Positions 37,728 to 48,300 of a stretch of 64,000 bases of DNA are shown piece by piece. The DNA comes from Trichobilharzia regenti (taxonomy: Eukaryota > Platyhelminthes > Trematoda > Strigeidida > Schistosomatidae). Positions within the stretch are counted from its first letter, which is position 1; each line of letters starts with the position of its first letter. A program made the translations under genes and the position numbers. The stretch spans positions 57,293,267 to 57,357,266 of the forward strand of contig OX235270.1 of the NCBI GenBank assembly GCA_944472135.2. Reading direction: 5' to 3'. Below the pieces are notes generated by a model. The model had not been told where the DNA came from and ran no database searches. It saw only the letters and a list, made by a program, of their open reading frames with translations.

Positions 37728-38453
37728 TTAGATAAATCTATAAGAAGACGTAATTCGTCTGAATCGTGTAATGTATTCGCGGAACACATTTCGAACAATC
37801 TGATCACACACGGACTTGTCATAGGAATATATATGAAATTAATAAAGGGGTAAGAGGTGAGAAAATAGACTTAGGTCAATTTAAGAGGACATATTCAAGG
37901 TCAAAATAACAATGAAGACCACTAAGCCAGATAGCATATTCAGAGCATATTCCTAAATGCCTCCAAAAACAAATGGAATCTTCAGAACCTATTAACGGTG
38001 AGAACAGGAGACCTAGCTCTTCTATTGCGAAACATATTATAGAGACAGGACGTAAAAGTGACGTTAAGAGATCTTTTAAACCCATATCTCTAAAACGTGT
38101 TTGGGGCGTATCCTAAAGTTTGTGGAAGCCCTAGCAATTAGAAAGTTTAAGCCACCATTATGCATTCAAAAACAATTCGTCATAACATTAAACCTTCCTT
38201 GGTAAATTTTGTTTAGATACCACAGCAGATGTACTATTACCTGTGCTATTTGGTTTAGTGGTCTTCATTGTTATTTTGACCTTGAATATATCCTTTTAAC
38301 TTAATCTAAGTCTATTTTCTCACCTCTTACCTCTTTATTAATTTCATATATATTCCTATGACAAGTCCGTGTGTGATCAGATTGTTCGAAATGTGTTCCG
38401 CGAATACATTACACGATTCAGACGAATTACGTCTTCTTATGGCTTTATCTAAA
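37728..38453 (+). mobile_element. Penelope-like fragment between 210-bp inverted repeats
   Basis: The arms at about 37728-37937 and 38244-38453 are inverted copies; both hold aagaagacgtaattcgtctg and catatatattcctatgacaa in opposite directions. The plus-strand sequence between and into them encodes, with breaks, the C-terminal side of a Penelope-like GIY-YIG endonuclease: HIPKCLQKQMESSEPING, then SSSIAKHIIETG, then FKPPLCIQKQFV-like residues near 38150. Penelope-like elements often carry terminal repeats of variable orientation, which fits this layout. Frame interruptions near 38115 show that it is dead. Confidence 0.72.
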
Positions 38454-38749
38454 TTCATAAAGGGAACTAATTGTTTTAAATAATTATGATCAATCAACTG
38501 AACTTTAAACACTGTCCAGTTACCAACATTCTATCAAATAAGCATAAAAAAGAGACCAAGTAGATCATCCCTGAAATGTAAAACCAAGAGCCAAGCACTC
38601 AAGGTGCAGGAATAAAGTGACATGAAACTTTTAGCATAACTGACAGTAAATTTATAAAAATTTATCATGGGAACCAGCAGTATGAAAGGGCTTCATTATC
38701 CAACTCAACAATGAATTTTCAAGTATTGCATTATGGGATTTTCGCTCAG
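38454..38749. other. No recognisable gene
   Basis: Short AT-rich spacer with nothing identified. Confidence 0.4.
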
Positions 38750-39058
38750 TTAGATAGAGGATATCATCATCAGCTGATACCAGTTAGAGTACCTTGGAAA
38801 ACCAGCTGGGAATACTGGACAGCTGTTTCGTCCTAGTCTGAAACTCTTCATTAGAATCGACTCAACGCCAGGTTTCGAACCCAGGACATTCTGGTTACAA
38901 GGCGAGCTAGCTTGTAGACTATTAAGCCACTGGGACCCCCCATCGAATGGCCAGTGAATTCTAACTTCTGCAGATTCACGACATAGCGCTGCCACTTATC
39001 AATGTCTTCGATGAGTAACTGTCCTCACCTCCGACCTGCTGTACCCTACGGTCACGGC
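38750..39058 (-). mobile_element. Hammerhead-type SINE, long copy, minus arm of a head-to-head dimer
   Basis: Read on the minus strand it has the 5' unit (gacctgctgtaccctac on the plus strand near 39034-39051), the bridging segment, a tRNA-like block with B box GGGTTCGAAACC, the fold at about 38813-38856 and the 3' body. The fold keeps ATGAAGA, GACGAAAC and the GTC site, but the 5' strand of stem I is changed. It is followed directly by a plus-strand partial copy, so the two 5' ends meet. Confidence 0.83.
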
Positions 39059-39206
39059 TTCCTACAGGGTATAGCAGGTTAAAGTTGAGGCAGTAGATCA
39101 TCGGAGGAGTCCTAAACTAGGACGAAACAGTTGTCCAGTACTATCGCCTGATTTTCCAATGATTTCCTAGACGATGTCAGCTCATGATGAAAACCTCCAA
39201 CCAATA
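39059..39206 (+). mobile_element. Hammerhead-type SINE, plus arm of the head-to-head dimer
   Basis: Starts with a 5' unit remnant (acagggtatagcaggttaaa), skips the tRNA-like block, and continues with ggagtcctaaactaggacga, the GTC site and the 3' body to cctccaacc. The 5' strand of stem I is replaced by unrelated sequence (gatcatcgg), so only stems II and III survive. Confidence 0.75.
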
Positions 39207-39984
39207 ACTTTCCAATAGTTTAGCAAAATGCATCCAAGAGTAATTGTCGAGTTGAGTATTAGTGTACACTAATCTCATATTTGACTTTCGTGCCGTCGGA
39301 AGAAAGTAACCAATGAAATTTCGATGTCAACGAATGTCAAGCATATCTAAACAATACAACCGCTTTTAAAAACTGACTATTTAGACTATCAGGTTAAGCG
39401 TAAACCTATGTATAGGATTTATGACGCTGCGTTAATATGGAATTTCCTAACACGTCTGTTACTTTTTTTGTCATTCCATTTATGTATCAAGAATGCAGCC
39501 GATGGGATACCTGAATGAATGATTTTCGAATAAGGCAAACTTAATGAGATGGTAGTGATCTGGAAGACTGATTTATTACGTGAAGATAATGAATAAAACT
39601 TCAAAAAGAGAAACTGGATTATAGTAAGATTCGGACTGACATGAAAGCCTAAAAAATCACGTCACTCAGTCATCAATCCACTAAACTTGTAACCTATTGA
39701 CTAATTGCGTGAATCATACCTTGAGCTGACCAGTGTTTTAATCCCACTCACTATCACCTTATATTACAAGCGATTACTACACAAAATTTATGTTTCAGAC
39801 TACTATAAGAGTTGAGATACATTTTTTCCTTCTACGTTTGTCGCATAAAACATCTCCTGTTGCTTGTTTTATTAGGTTTTAATCTATGTAAAATGTAAAC
39901 AACCTACTATTTACATTTGTATCAACCTGATACATAAAATGTGGGCTTAACGCTTCCAATTATGCTTAATTTCTTTTACTACTT
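39207..39984. other. No recognisable gene
   Basis: AT-rich spacer between the SINE dimer and the Penelope remnant. The minus frame at 39419-39604 is unsupported. Confidence 0.4.
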
Positions 39985-41738
39985 ATGAGTACAATTAAAC
40001 GGTTTACTAAAAATATCCATAATGCACAAATAAATGAGACAAATAAAACGTTCACTGAATGTTCTAGTGCGCTTTATCTATATAAACGCTTTAATAAAAC
40101 AGGAAAATATCATACAGTGACCTTAACTGGTATCCAACTGACTCAGATGCCAGTTCTTTCCCATCGAAAATACTATATAGAGAAAATGAAAAATATACTC
40201 TCAGGCAAAACAAATTTTCTCAGCCTTCCAACAAAAGAAGCAAAACAGGACTGATTGAGAGCAGCTTACGGACGTCTTGAAAATAATGAAAGCCGGTCGT
40301 TTAATTATCTGCGATATCTATGATCATATCCGACCAATAGGTCCAATAATACCAAAACTTTATGGTTTACCAAAGATACGCATAATTGATCTCCCACTGC
40401 GTCCAAAGTCAGGTTCCCCTTTAATTCTATTGCAAAATGGTTGGCTGATACTGTGGAACCTGTAAGGAAACATGTATGCATTTATTCAGTTCGCGATACC
40501 TTCCAATTCATCGATTACATACAAAATATGAACGTTGCTAACAGAAGTATGCTATCTTTTGACCCTTTTCACCAGTGTCTCCCGGAAACCGTCTGTTTTA
40601 AGTGTAAACATATAGAAGATGACCAAACTTTGGAATACTAACAGAGTATTTTAGAGAACTGCTTCTGAAGTGTACTGTTAATGTACAGTTCACTTTCAGT
40701 GACACCATTTACAGGCAAAAGGACGGGACTGAAATAGGATCTCCATTGGATGCATCCATGGCAAGCCTCGCGAACTATCGATTGAAGTTAGTCATTGATA
40801 ATTTACAGCTTTGTGCAAGGTACGTAGGTGACATTTCCGTCATTTCCGACAACAGTTGCGACCTCAGTCAGTTGTTACAGGTATCTGACAACTGCCAACC
40901 AACAATAAAATTCACTCTTCGAAAACGAATCCAAAATTCCCTTTCATATGTAGGACTAACAAGAAGACTCGAAGGAACCTTGAGAAGGTCAATCCATCGG
41001 AAATTCACCTGAAACGGTCAGCTGACCAGTTCTTAAGTTAGGCGTCTGTTGACCGAAATTTAATTAAATCGCTGGCCAAATGGATCCGACGCACCTATTG
41101 TCCTGACGCACTAGAAGCAGAACTGGATGTTCTGAAAGAAATCTTCATCACAAATTGATACCCAACAAAACCCTTTGACAAAAATGCCAAACTCGGAGGT
41201 CAGAAAAACGAAACATTACTTGTCCGAAAACAAATTTACATGAAAGTGGGTCTTAAGAGAGACTTAGCCTGCGATATCATTAGAAGAATTTCCTCACTTT
41301 TGAAAAGAATTTTTTGTAGCAACGCTGTGAGTAGTGTTCTCCAGTTGCCCATTAGTCTTCAGAAGCCTGAATTATACGACCTAACATCTGATCACTTCTA
41401 TATGCATGTATCAGTCCATCTGTTCCTGTGGAGCCAGACACATTGGTCGTTTGACGCGTACCCTGTCTAAAATGGCTCAAGAACCTTATCCATCATGGTT
41501 GCAGAAAGGTAATGGCGGATATGTAAGAAATGCAATAAACGAACACCTTTTCAACACTGGTTATTCCATCTCAACAAACGCCTCCTTCAGAGAAATCTAC
41601 AGAGTGAAGAACAACCTGTTGAAGACAATAAGCTTTCGTCTCTTTTGCATTGCCAAAGCTCTGGTCACTCAGACAGAGAAATCGGATCTATGCATTCACA
41701 AAATTTCAACCACTTCAACTGTCTTGGTTGATTTCTAA
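39985..41738 (+). pseudogene. Penelope-like retroelement, decayed RT and GIY-YIG endonuclease
   Basis: Plus-strand pieces in changing frames follow Penelope order: an N-terminal piece at 39985-40254; KLYGLPKIR and LPLRPKSGSP at about 40360-40420 (entry of the RT fingers); FQFIDYIQNMNVANRSMLSFD at 40502-40564; KDGTEIGSPL near 40718-40747; ARYVGDISVI at 40815-40844 (RT catalytic box with Gly replacing one Asp); and an endonuclease piece with CSCGARHIGRLTR at about 41418-41456. The copy nearly spans the element, but frameshifts, stops and the changed catalytic residue make it non-functional. Identical head-to-head SINE dimers lie on both sides. Confidence 0.82.
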
Positions 41739-41794
41739 TAACTTGATTTTTTCAAATATTGGTTTGTGTGGGGATTTTCGTTTGATCGGTTGGA

Positions 41795-42083
41795 AGATTT
41801 CATGATGAGCTGATATCAGTTAGAGTACCATTGGAAAACCAGCTGGGAGTACTGGAGAGCTGTTCCGTCCTAGTCTGAGATTCTTTATTAGAACGCTACA
41901 ACCGCCAGGTTTCGTACCCAGGACATTCTGGTTACAAGGCGAGCTAGCTTGTAGACTATTAAGCCACTGGGACTCCCCATCGAATAGCCAGTGAATTCTA
42001 ACTTCTGCAGATTCACGACATAGCGCAGCCACTTATCAATGTCTTCGATGAGTAACTGTCCTCACCTTCGACCTGCTGTACCC
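41795..42083 (-). mobile_element. Hammerhead-type SINE, minus arm of a second head-to-head dimer
   Basis: Nearly identical to the copy at 38750-39058 over its whole length, including the same 5' junction at ctgctgtaccctac. The hammerhead core is worn further: ATAAAGA in place of ATGAAGA, and GGAAC for GAAAC. Confidence 0.83.
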
Positions 42084-42172
42084 TACTGATGACGGCATAC
42101 ATCTGCTGTCCAGTACTTCCAGGTTTTCAATGGTTTTCTAGCGGATATCAGCTCATGATAGAATCCTCCAAC
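42084..42172 (+). mobile_element. Hammerhead-type SINE, short plus arm of the second dimer
   Basis: After the junction come ctgatgacggcatacatctg, then ctgtccagtacttccaggtt and the 3' body to cctccaacc. Stem II is missing, so only the cleavage-site side is recognisable. Confidence 0.65.
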
Positions 42173-42736
42173 CTAAATTGATTGTCTGTTTGTTTTTGAA
42201 CTCTTTATAACTCCAGCATTTCCTTAGAACTCTTACATAATTTTAGATTTCCCTCGTTTCTATGTGCATCATAATTACAACTCATTAGGTTTTTCATCTT
42301 ATTGCGTAACTCTAATGCACTTATTTAACTTCTCTTAAACTTTGACTAATACTAACGACTATGATTACTACAACTCATCACTTTTGCAACCACCCTCTTT
42401 TATGAAAAAAATGTTGTATAAATGCGACTGTACAGCTAAACGAAATGAATTCGTAGAAAAAGCTTCTTCGCTGAACTAGATGTTTCGTTTTCATTAACGT
42501 ATTCATAAATTGAATACTTCCAAATGCATCAGATGTTACAAAATGTCTTATTACCTTGTACATTTTGAAAAAAAATTGTAGTAGCTTGTCATTCTTAAAT
42601 ATCTCTCATACATCCACATGTATTCACGAATTTAGACAATATAAGAACTATAGTTCGCTTATAGTTCGAAGCAATTTATGGAACTACGAAGCATATCATA
42701 CTGCACTCTACTATGCATTTTTGTTTCATTCCTTGT
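42173..42736. other. No recognisable gene
   Basis: AT-rich sequence. The small opposing frames at 42378-42563 and 42556-42744 are unsupported. Confidence 0.4.
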
Positions 42737-42895
42737 TTCCCTAGGGGAACATAATGGCTCATGTTTTTGAATTTTGGTTAGCCGTGTTATTTTTATGAAA
42801 TGGCGTTGCTAGCCTCACAGCTAACTTCCACTCTTTTCTGAGCTTACTATCGACAAGCAGACTAGACGAGGTGTAGAAGTCCGTTGGTTGCGCTA
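42737..42895 (-). mobile_element. tRNA-headed SINE, family 2, headless diverged copy
   Basis: The middle portion aligns by eye with the copy at 6.4-6.6 kb (compare gagcttactatcgacaagca with gggcttactaccggttagta, followed in both by aacta/agacta-ggcgag-type sequence). The tRNA-like head is missing or unreadable. Confidence 0.5.
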
Positions 42896-43454
42896 TATTT
42901 GAATTTTGGATTCTATCTCCAATCACTTTCTTAATCATTTGTCAATCTTCTATGTAACCAAATCAAGATTTTGCGACCGCTGCCTAAAAAATATTATCGA
43001 ATTTCTGTATGTTCACACTAAGATTAGAATTTCACTTAGATTTGTTGGCATACTGAACTCATCAATCTCCGTTTTACTAGGCTGTCATCTCAGTCGAGTC
43101 AGTGGCTGATAGGATCCCAGGCACTTTGTTATTGATCAATTATTTCAACGGCTGTTAATCTCGCATAAATGGTATATCATCATTTCCCACGCACTTTGTT
43201 ATTGATTATTACGATCAATTATTTCAAATGCTGTTAGCTATCTGTATTGTTGCAAAAATGTATAAATACCATGTGTTGTTTTCCAAAATAAGTTCTTTGT
43301 CGTAGTTGTTGTACTACAATATAGTCACAGGCCAGCCTTTGTCTCTTGATATTTGCGTGGTTCACTGAATCGGAAAGTACCACAAGCAGATAGGCATATT
43401 AGTCAGGCGCAGACAGAACAAGGCGACAACGTCCTCATTTAATTCCTTACAGTT
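42896..43454. other. No recognisable gene; short direct repeat
   Basis: gcactttgttattgat occurs twice (about 43120-43135 and 43190-43205), each followed by a similar aattatttcaa block. No coding content is seen. Confidence 0.5.
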
Positions 43455-43612
43455 ATAACAGTGGCTCAGTGGTGGAATGCTGGACAACCACGCACGTGGT
43501 CCGGGTTGGTAACCTAACTGATACAATTTCCTACCTTACCTATTTCACTAGCCGATAGTAATATCCTGGAGAAGAAACTTCAAAACTCGTAGCTTTATGT
43601 TCCATTCGAAAA
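43455..43612 (+). mobile_element. tRNA-headed SINE, family 2, truncated body
   Basis: The A box region gtggctcagtggtggaatgc and a degraded B box are followed by cctaccttacctatttcact and a 3' signature (aacttcaaaactcgtagctt). It is shorter than the 30.1-kb copy. Confidence 0.65.
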
Positions 43613-44369
43613 ATGAAGAAGTCATGAGAAAGTCTGTTATTTTGTGTTAAGTAACTGACAACATACATGTATAGGACAGAATTGACATGTTCAGTGAGAT
43701 CTTCCCGAAAATAAAAATCGTGTCTAATTTAGTGTGCAAGTTTGAACACTATCCCCAAATACAACCTTGTTAAGACTACCATAAGGCTTCAGATATCTCT
43801 AGATTTAAAATTGAAATGTTATAAAACTACTGAATTATTTTACTCATATTAGTTGTGATTTTAATGCTAACCCTGACATCACTATTTGATGACCTACTGG
43901 TTACATTTTCCTGGGTGAATACCATCAGTATACACTTTTGATTACCATCATTCATTTCGGCTTATAGATTTCTAACAGGTACAAACACTCAGTGATGGGT
44001 ACACGCATAATGAGTAACACATGAACACTGGGGTGAGCATTCTTGCCTCGTTGCTTTAATGAATGCAAAAAAATGTATAGATAACGTGATATAAAGGATA
44101 CTTGAGTGGAATAAAAGATAAGCAGAAACTTTCTTTTTCACAACCAAATCATGAAGCCATCCCTCTAGACAACAATAATGACACAGCTGTAATATTACTG
44201 AAGAATAAAAAGTAATAACGATAGTCGGTCTGTCTATCTGTTTTCGACAGAGAACTTAGCACATATGTGCGAAAGTTCAAGTTGTCACACTCAGTAAACA
44301 GAGGTGTGAAGCAAAGAAATAGTAATAACGAAGAATAATATAGTTTCATTGGAAATCATACGTCACAAG
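43613..44369. other. No recognisable gene
   Basis: AT-rich sequence. The minus frame at 44149-44349 has no family resemblance. Confidence 0.4.
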
Positions 44370-44890
44370 GAGTGGATGCATCTGCACCAGCCGTTAAAAA
44401 CGATTTTAAGCCATATCACCAATTGTTTCCGACCATTGGTTTTTACCGTCCCGAGGACCCCAACCAGGAAGTCTACACCTTCCTACGTAGCTTAAACTAA
44501 CTGTTGTAGATTTCATTGACTGGTGCCATGTTTGGTTTTCCAGCCTGACCGTATGTCAGCTAACATTGCCCTTTGGTCGACGAAGGTGATGACTAGGCAT
44601 ACCTAACACATGTCCTAACCATCTCAGTTGGTGTAATTTCACAGCTTCATCGATTGATTTCACCTGTTTACCTAGAACTCGACGCCTAACCTCAATAATG
44701 CTCACCTTATTATACCACTTCACACGGCAGATAGAGCGCAGGCACCTAGGATCAAATACAGCTAATCCTTTCATGTCTTTCACTCTCAATGGCCAGGTCT
44801 CACAGCCATAAAGGAGGTCGGAGCGGACTGATGAGCGGCACACCCGCCTTTTGGTCGATACCCGGATATCACGTCTACGCCTAAGACGGC
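44370..44890 (-). pseudogene. RTE-type non-LTR retrotransposon, C-terminal remnant (second subfamily)
   Basis: The minus strand is open for about 110 codons. It reads RSDLLYGCETWPLRVKDM, then FDPRCLRSICRVKW, RRRVLG and LHQLRWLGHVLGMP. This is the region after the RT palm that is widely conserved in RTE-like elements. After a stop, a shifted frame gives a W-G-P-R-D block and an M-A-N-R-type end near 44400. The subfamily differs from the tail seen at 4.85, 7.9 and 16.4 kb (LRWLGHVL against W-I-G-H-T-L). 5'-truncated and dead. Confidence 0.8.
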
Positions 44891-45225
44891 GTAAACTGGC
44901 ATATAACGATAGTGAGTATATATTTGGGAAATAGAACTGTGTATTTCTTAAATAATGAATAATGCCAGTGAGCAACAACGGATAGGTATTTAATTAAAAA
45001 CTTAATTGATTTTCAACAAGAAAAAGTTAATTTAAGTAAATGCAACAGCCATGAACGAAAAATAATAAAGTAAACTAATACATTAGAAAGTTAATAAGAT
45101 TTGCTTCTGGTGCGAACACACACAGATACATACAATTATGAAATGCCTATTTAAATCACTGGAAAGAACAAGAGAAAATGGCACAAAATAATAATAAACA
45201 TGTATACACACAAATGCATTTCGTT

Positions 45226-45386
45226 TTACAACTCATCCCACAAAGATCTCGAATGCTTAACAACATGACTATCTTTCCAAGATTGTGATTTAGCCAAAAC
45301 TTCGTCCAGCGTGAGTTTACCGTCATGATTAGAATCTGTTATATTCATTAAACGTGTCGCCTCAGATTCTGCAGCTGATTTTAAAG
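45226..45386 (-). CDS. CREC gene exon 6 (EF-hand 6, stop)
   Basis: 161 nt after TTTTAG, ending TAA at 45226-45228. It encodes residues 230-282 with NITDSNHDGKLTLDEVL (loop 247-258) and the C-terminal HSRSLWDEL. Confidence 0.9.
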
Positions 45387-48300
45387 CTAAAATAAGGGAA
45401 GAGAAAATGTAGTTAGCCATCGTGAATTAATTTTCAAGTGTTGATTTGCAGGGATGTGATTGGTTACAGGTTTCATCATGAGCTGATATCAGTCAAAGAA
45501 CTATAAGGAAAACCAGGGAGTACTGGAGAGCTGCTTTGTCCTAATTTGGGACTCTTCGGTCAGGTCTGCGAAAAACATAGTTAGTCGCCCAAGACAGTGG
45601 TTGGTGATTTAGCTCTCTCTCTTTCTATATATATATATATATATATATTGGCAGAAGTTGAAATCTGTCGGCCATTGGACTGGATGTCAGTGGCTGAATG
45701 GTCAGAGAGCATGCATTTTTACCGGAAGGTCCTGAATCCGAACCCTGGCGGGTGCGTAATGCAGAATAGTCGCGAATTAGGACGAGACAGCTGTCCAGTA
45801 CTCCCTAGTTTCCTAATGGTTCTCTGATTAATGTCAACTTGTGATCAAACTATTGTGAATTATACCGTCTTAATAATAATAATAATAAATAAATGTATTA
45901 GAATAATTTTCAAATGTTGGCTGGCAGGGACTTTATTGATTCCAAGTTTGATCACGGAGTGGTTTCAGTTAGAAAACCATTAAAAAGCGGGGGATACTGG
46001 GCAGTTGTTGTGACCTAGTTTCGAACTCTTCATCGGTACGCACTAATAAACTCCTACAGCATTTCTCAAATGGATGGGAAATGTGGGAGAACTGGAAATA
46101 AGTGAGTGGTTAGACTAATATTATGAGAAAATAAGAGTTACAAATGATTTGGACAGAGTCATTTGGAATCGGTTAGTTACCATGAATATTCATACCATTT
46201 GTTCTCGCAGCACAGAAGGATTTGAACTAACCCACAGTTATTTAAAGACACCAAAAATGTAGAAACTCAAGGTATCCAGAATGCTGGAGTAGGGATATGG
46301 TTGTGGTTACCGAAGAAATTAATTAGTTCGGAATCCTATGGCATTAATGTCACTCCACTTTGTATAGTAAACAGCAATACTGATTTACATCCAATGAAAT
46401 GTGATACAACTTGTACGGCAGACAAATTTCAGTGGTGGAAAGAAAATGTGGGACTTTGATTGCTCAACTCCTTGTATTATTGGAAAACAATGATAACTTC
46501 AATTTAACGCTAAACCAAGCAACATACAATGAAATTTAATATGAAGCATTACTGAGCTCAGAAAAAATGGATAGGTTTGACCGGAAAGTGTCAAGCCAAC
46601 AGAACATCTAGATACGGAGTGAAATTATTAATTAACAGTAATACGAGAAGGCAGACAGATAAAACCATTCCGTCCAACACACCATGAATTATTTTAAATA
46701 ACTTAAAACTATAATTTGCCACAACTTACACGTTAATAACCACGGTCGTAACTCATTCGAAGTGAGTAGTCTATTGTGATCGACATCCAGAAGTTCGAAT
46801 TGTTCACGAAGATAATTCTGTTGTGATACACCGCGATAAGCTTTAATATGACAAAAAAAAATTTAAGTGTAATTCATCCGTGCCAATTACAGTGAGGAAC
46901 TTATACGTGAATTAAGGTGTCAACAGGACTAATCTTTTGAGTTTATAAATCATTTTCATCCGTTCATAAAAAACTGATTTTCATATAAGACGTCTGTCAT
47001 ACTTCGTTGGCCGAAATGCTAAGAATCATTGGCCGGAGATACTTCGTAAGACGACTAAAAATCGTACATTATAGCGTATCACTGAAATTCTGAATATCTC
47101 CCCAAGTATAATCATGTTTTCTCAATTCCATATCTGTTTTCTTTTCTTCTGAGTGCAGTTTCCAAATGTGGCAACTTAGAATGCTGTACGTAAAGTTCGA
47201 CAATGATCTGTCATTCAGTCACACAAATCAAACAGTGATTTTACTTTCTAGGTTTATATTGACCTCTAGATAGCATCAGTAATGCAGTAAAAGCAAAGTG
47301 ATAAATACAATAGTCGGAGACTCTTAGTAACCACATTCACCATAAATTCGTATTCAATAACAAAATTTACTAAGAAACCGATCAGTAAATTTTAAAAATC
47401 AGGTAACCAAAAAAAACAGTGGAACTGCAAAACCGAACGAGCTGTTTAAAAAACGTTACCATGGTTAACTAATTTATCATGAGAAAATGCTATGAATGTA
47501 AGCAAACTTACAGAAATTTGTAAATTCATCTGATGTAATCACTCCGTCATTATTTTGATCGAAAAGTGAAAAACTTGTCTGCAACTCATAGTTGGCCATA
47601 TCTTCATAATTTTCGGGTCGAAGGAATATTGTAAACTCTCTCAATGATAAAAAGCCATCACCATTTTTATCTGCGAAATTGAAACGCGATCGTTCGCTTT
47701 TCAAGGACTTTGAAAATATGGAAAGGAAGCACTTCTATTATCTAGTTAACAAATACAATTTCAGAAAACTTATGAAGGATACCATCATTCAACTACCTCA
47801 ATAAATAAAATTGTATACGCTACACTTAGAACGGCGTAAAGGAGAACCAAAATGAAGATTACATACTGAGTGGAAACTGTAAAAGATGAAAGATCATGCA
47901 TTTGAGGCACTGGAACCAACCGTAATTAATCCTTCTTGTCCCCCATTCTATCCACATAAACTGTAATGACCAAAGTTCGAGTAATAACAATTATTATTAT
48001 AAACTGATGCGACCACTTTCAATATCGAATTCGAAATAGACCAACAGTAAATGTTTTAATAAGGTATCATTATATCTTTCAATGACAACTCACTGAATAC
48101 TTCTAAAGCTTACTCCTACTCCAGTTAACAAGCAACGTTGAGGTGTATAATGCTTGATAACGAGGATATCCTCCTGTGCTTTCAACTGACACCAGCTTAC
48201 AAATTCAGGTGATATTACCACCTTTACTTAATACTACCAGACAATCACACATATAGTTTGAGAATAAACAGACGGCCGTAACTACCAAACATTTGCAAAA

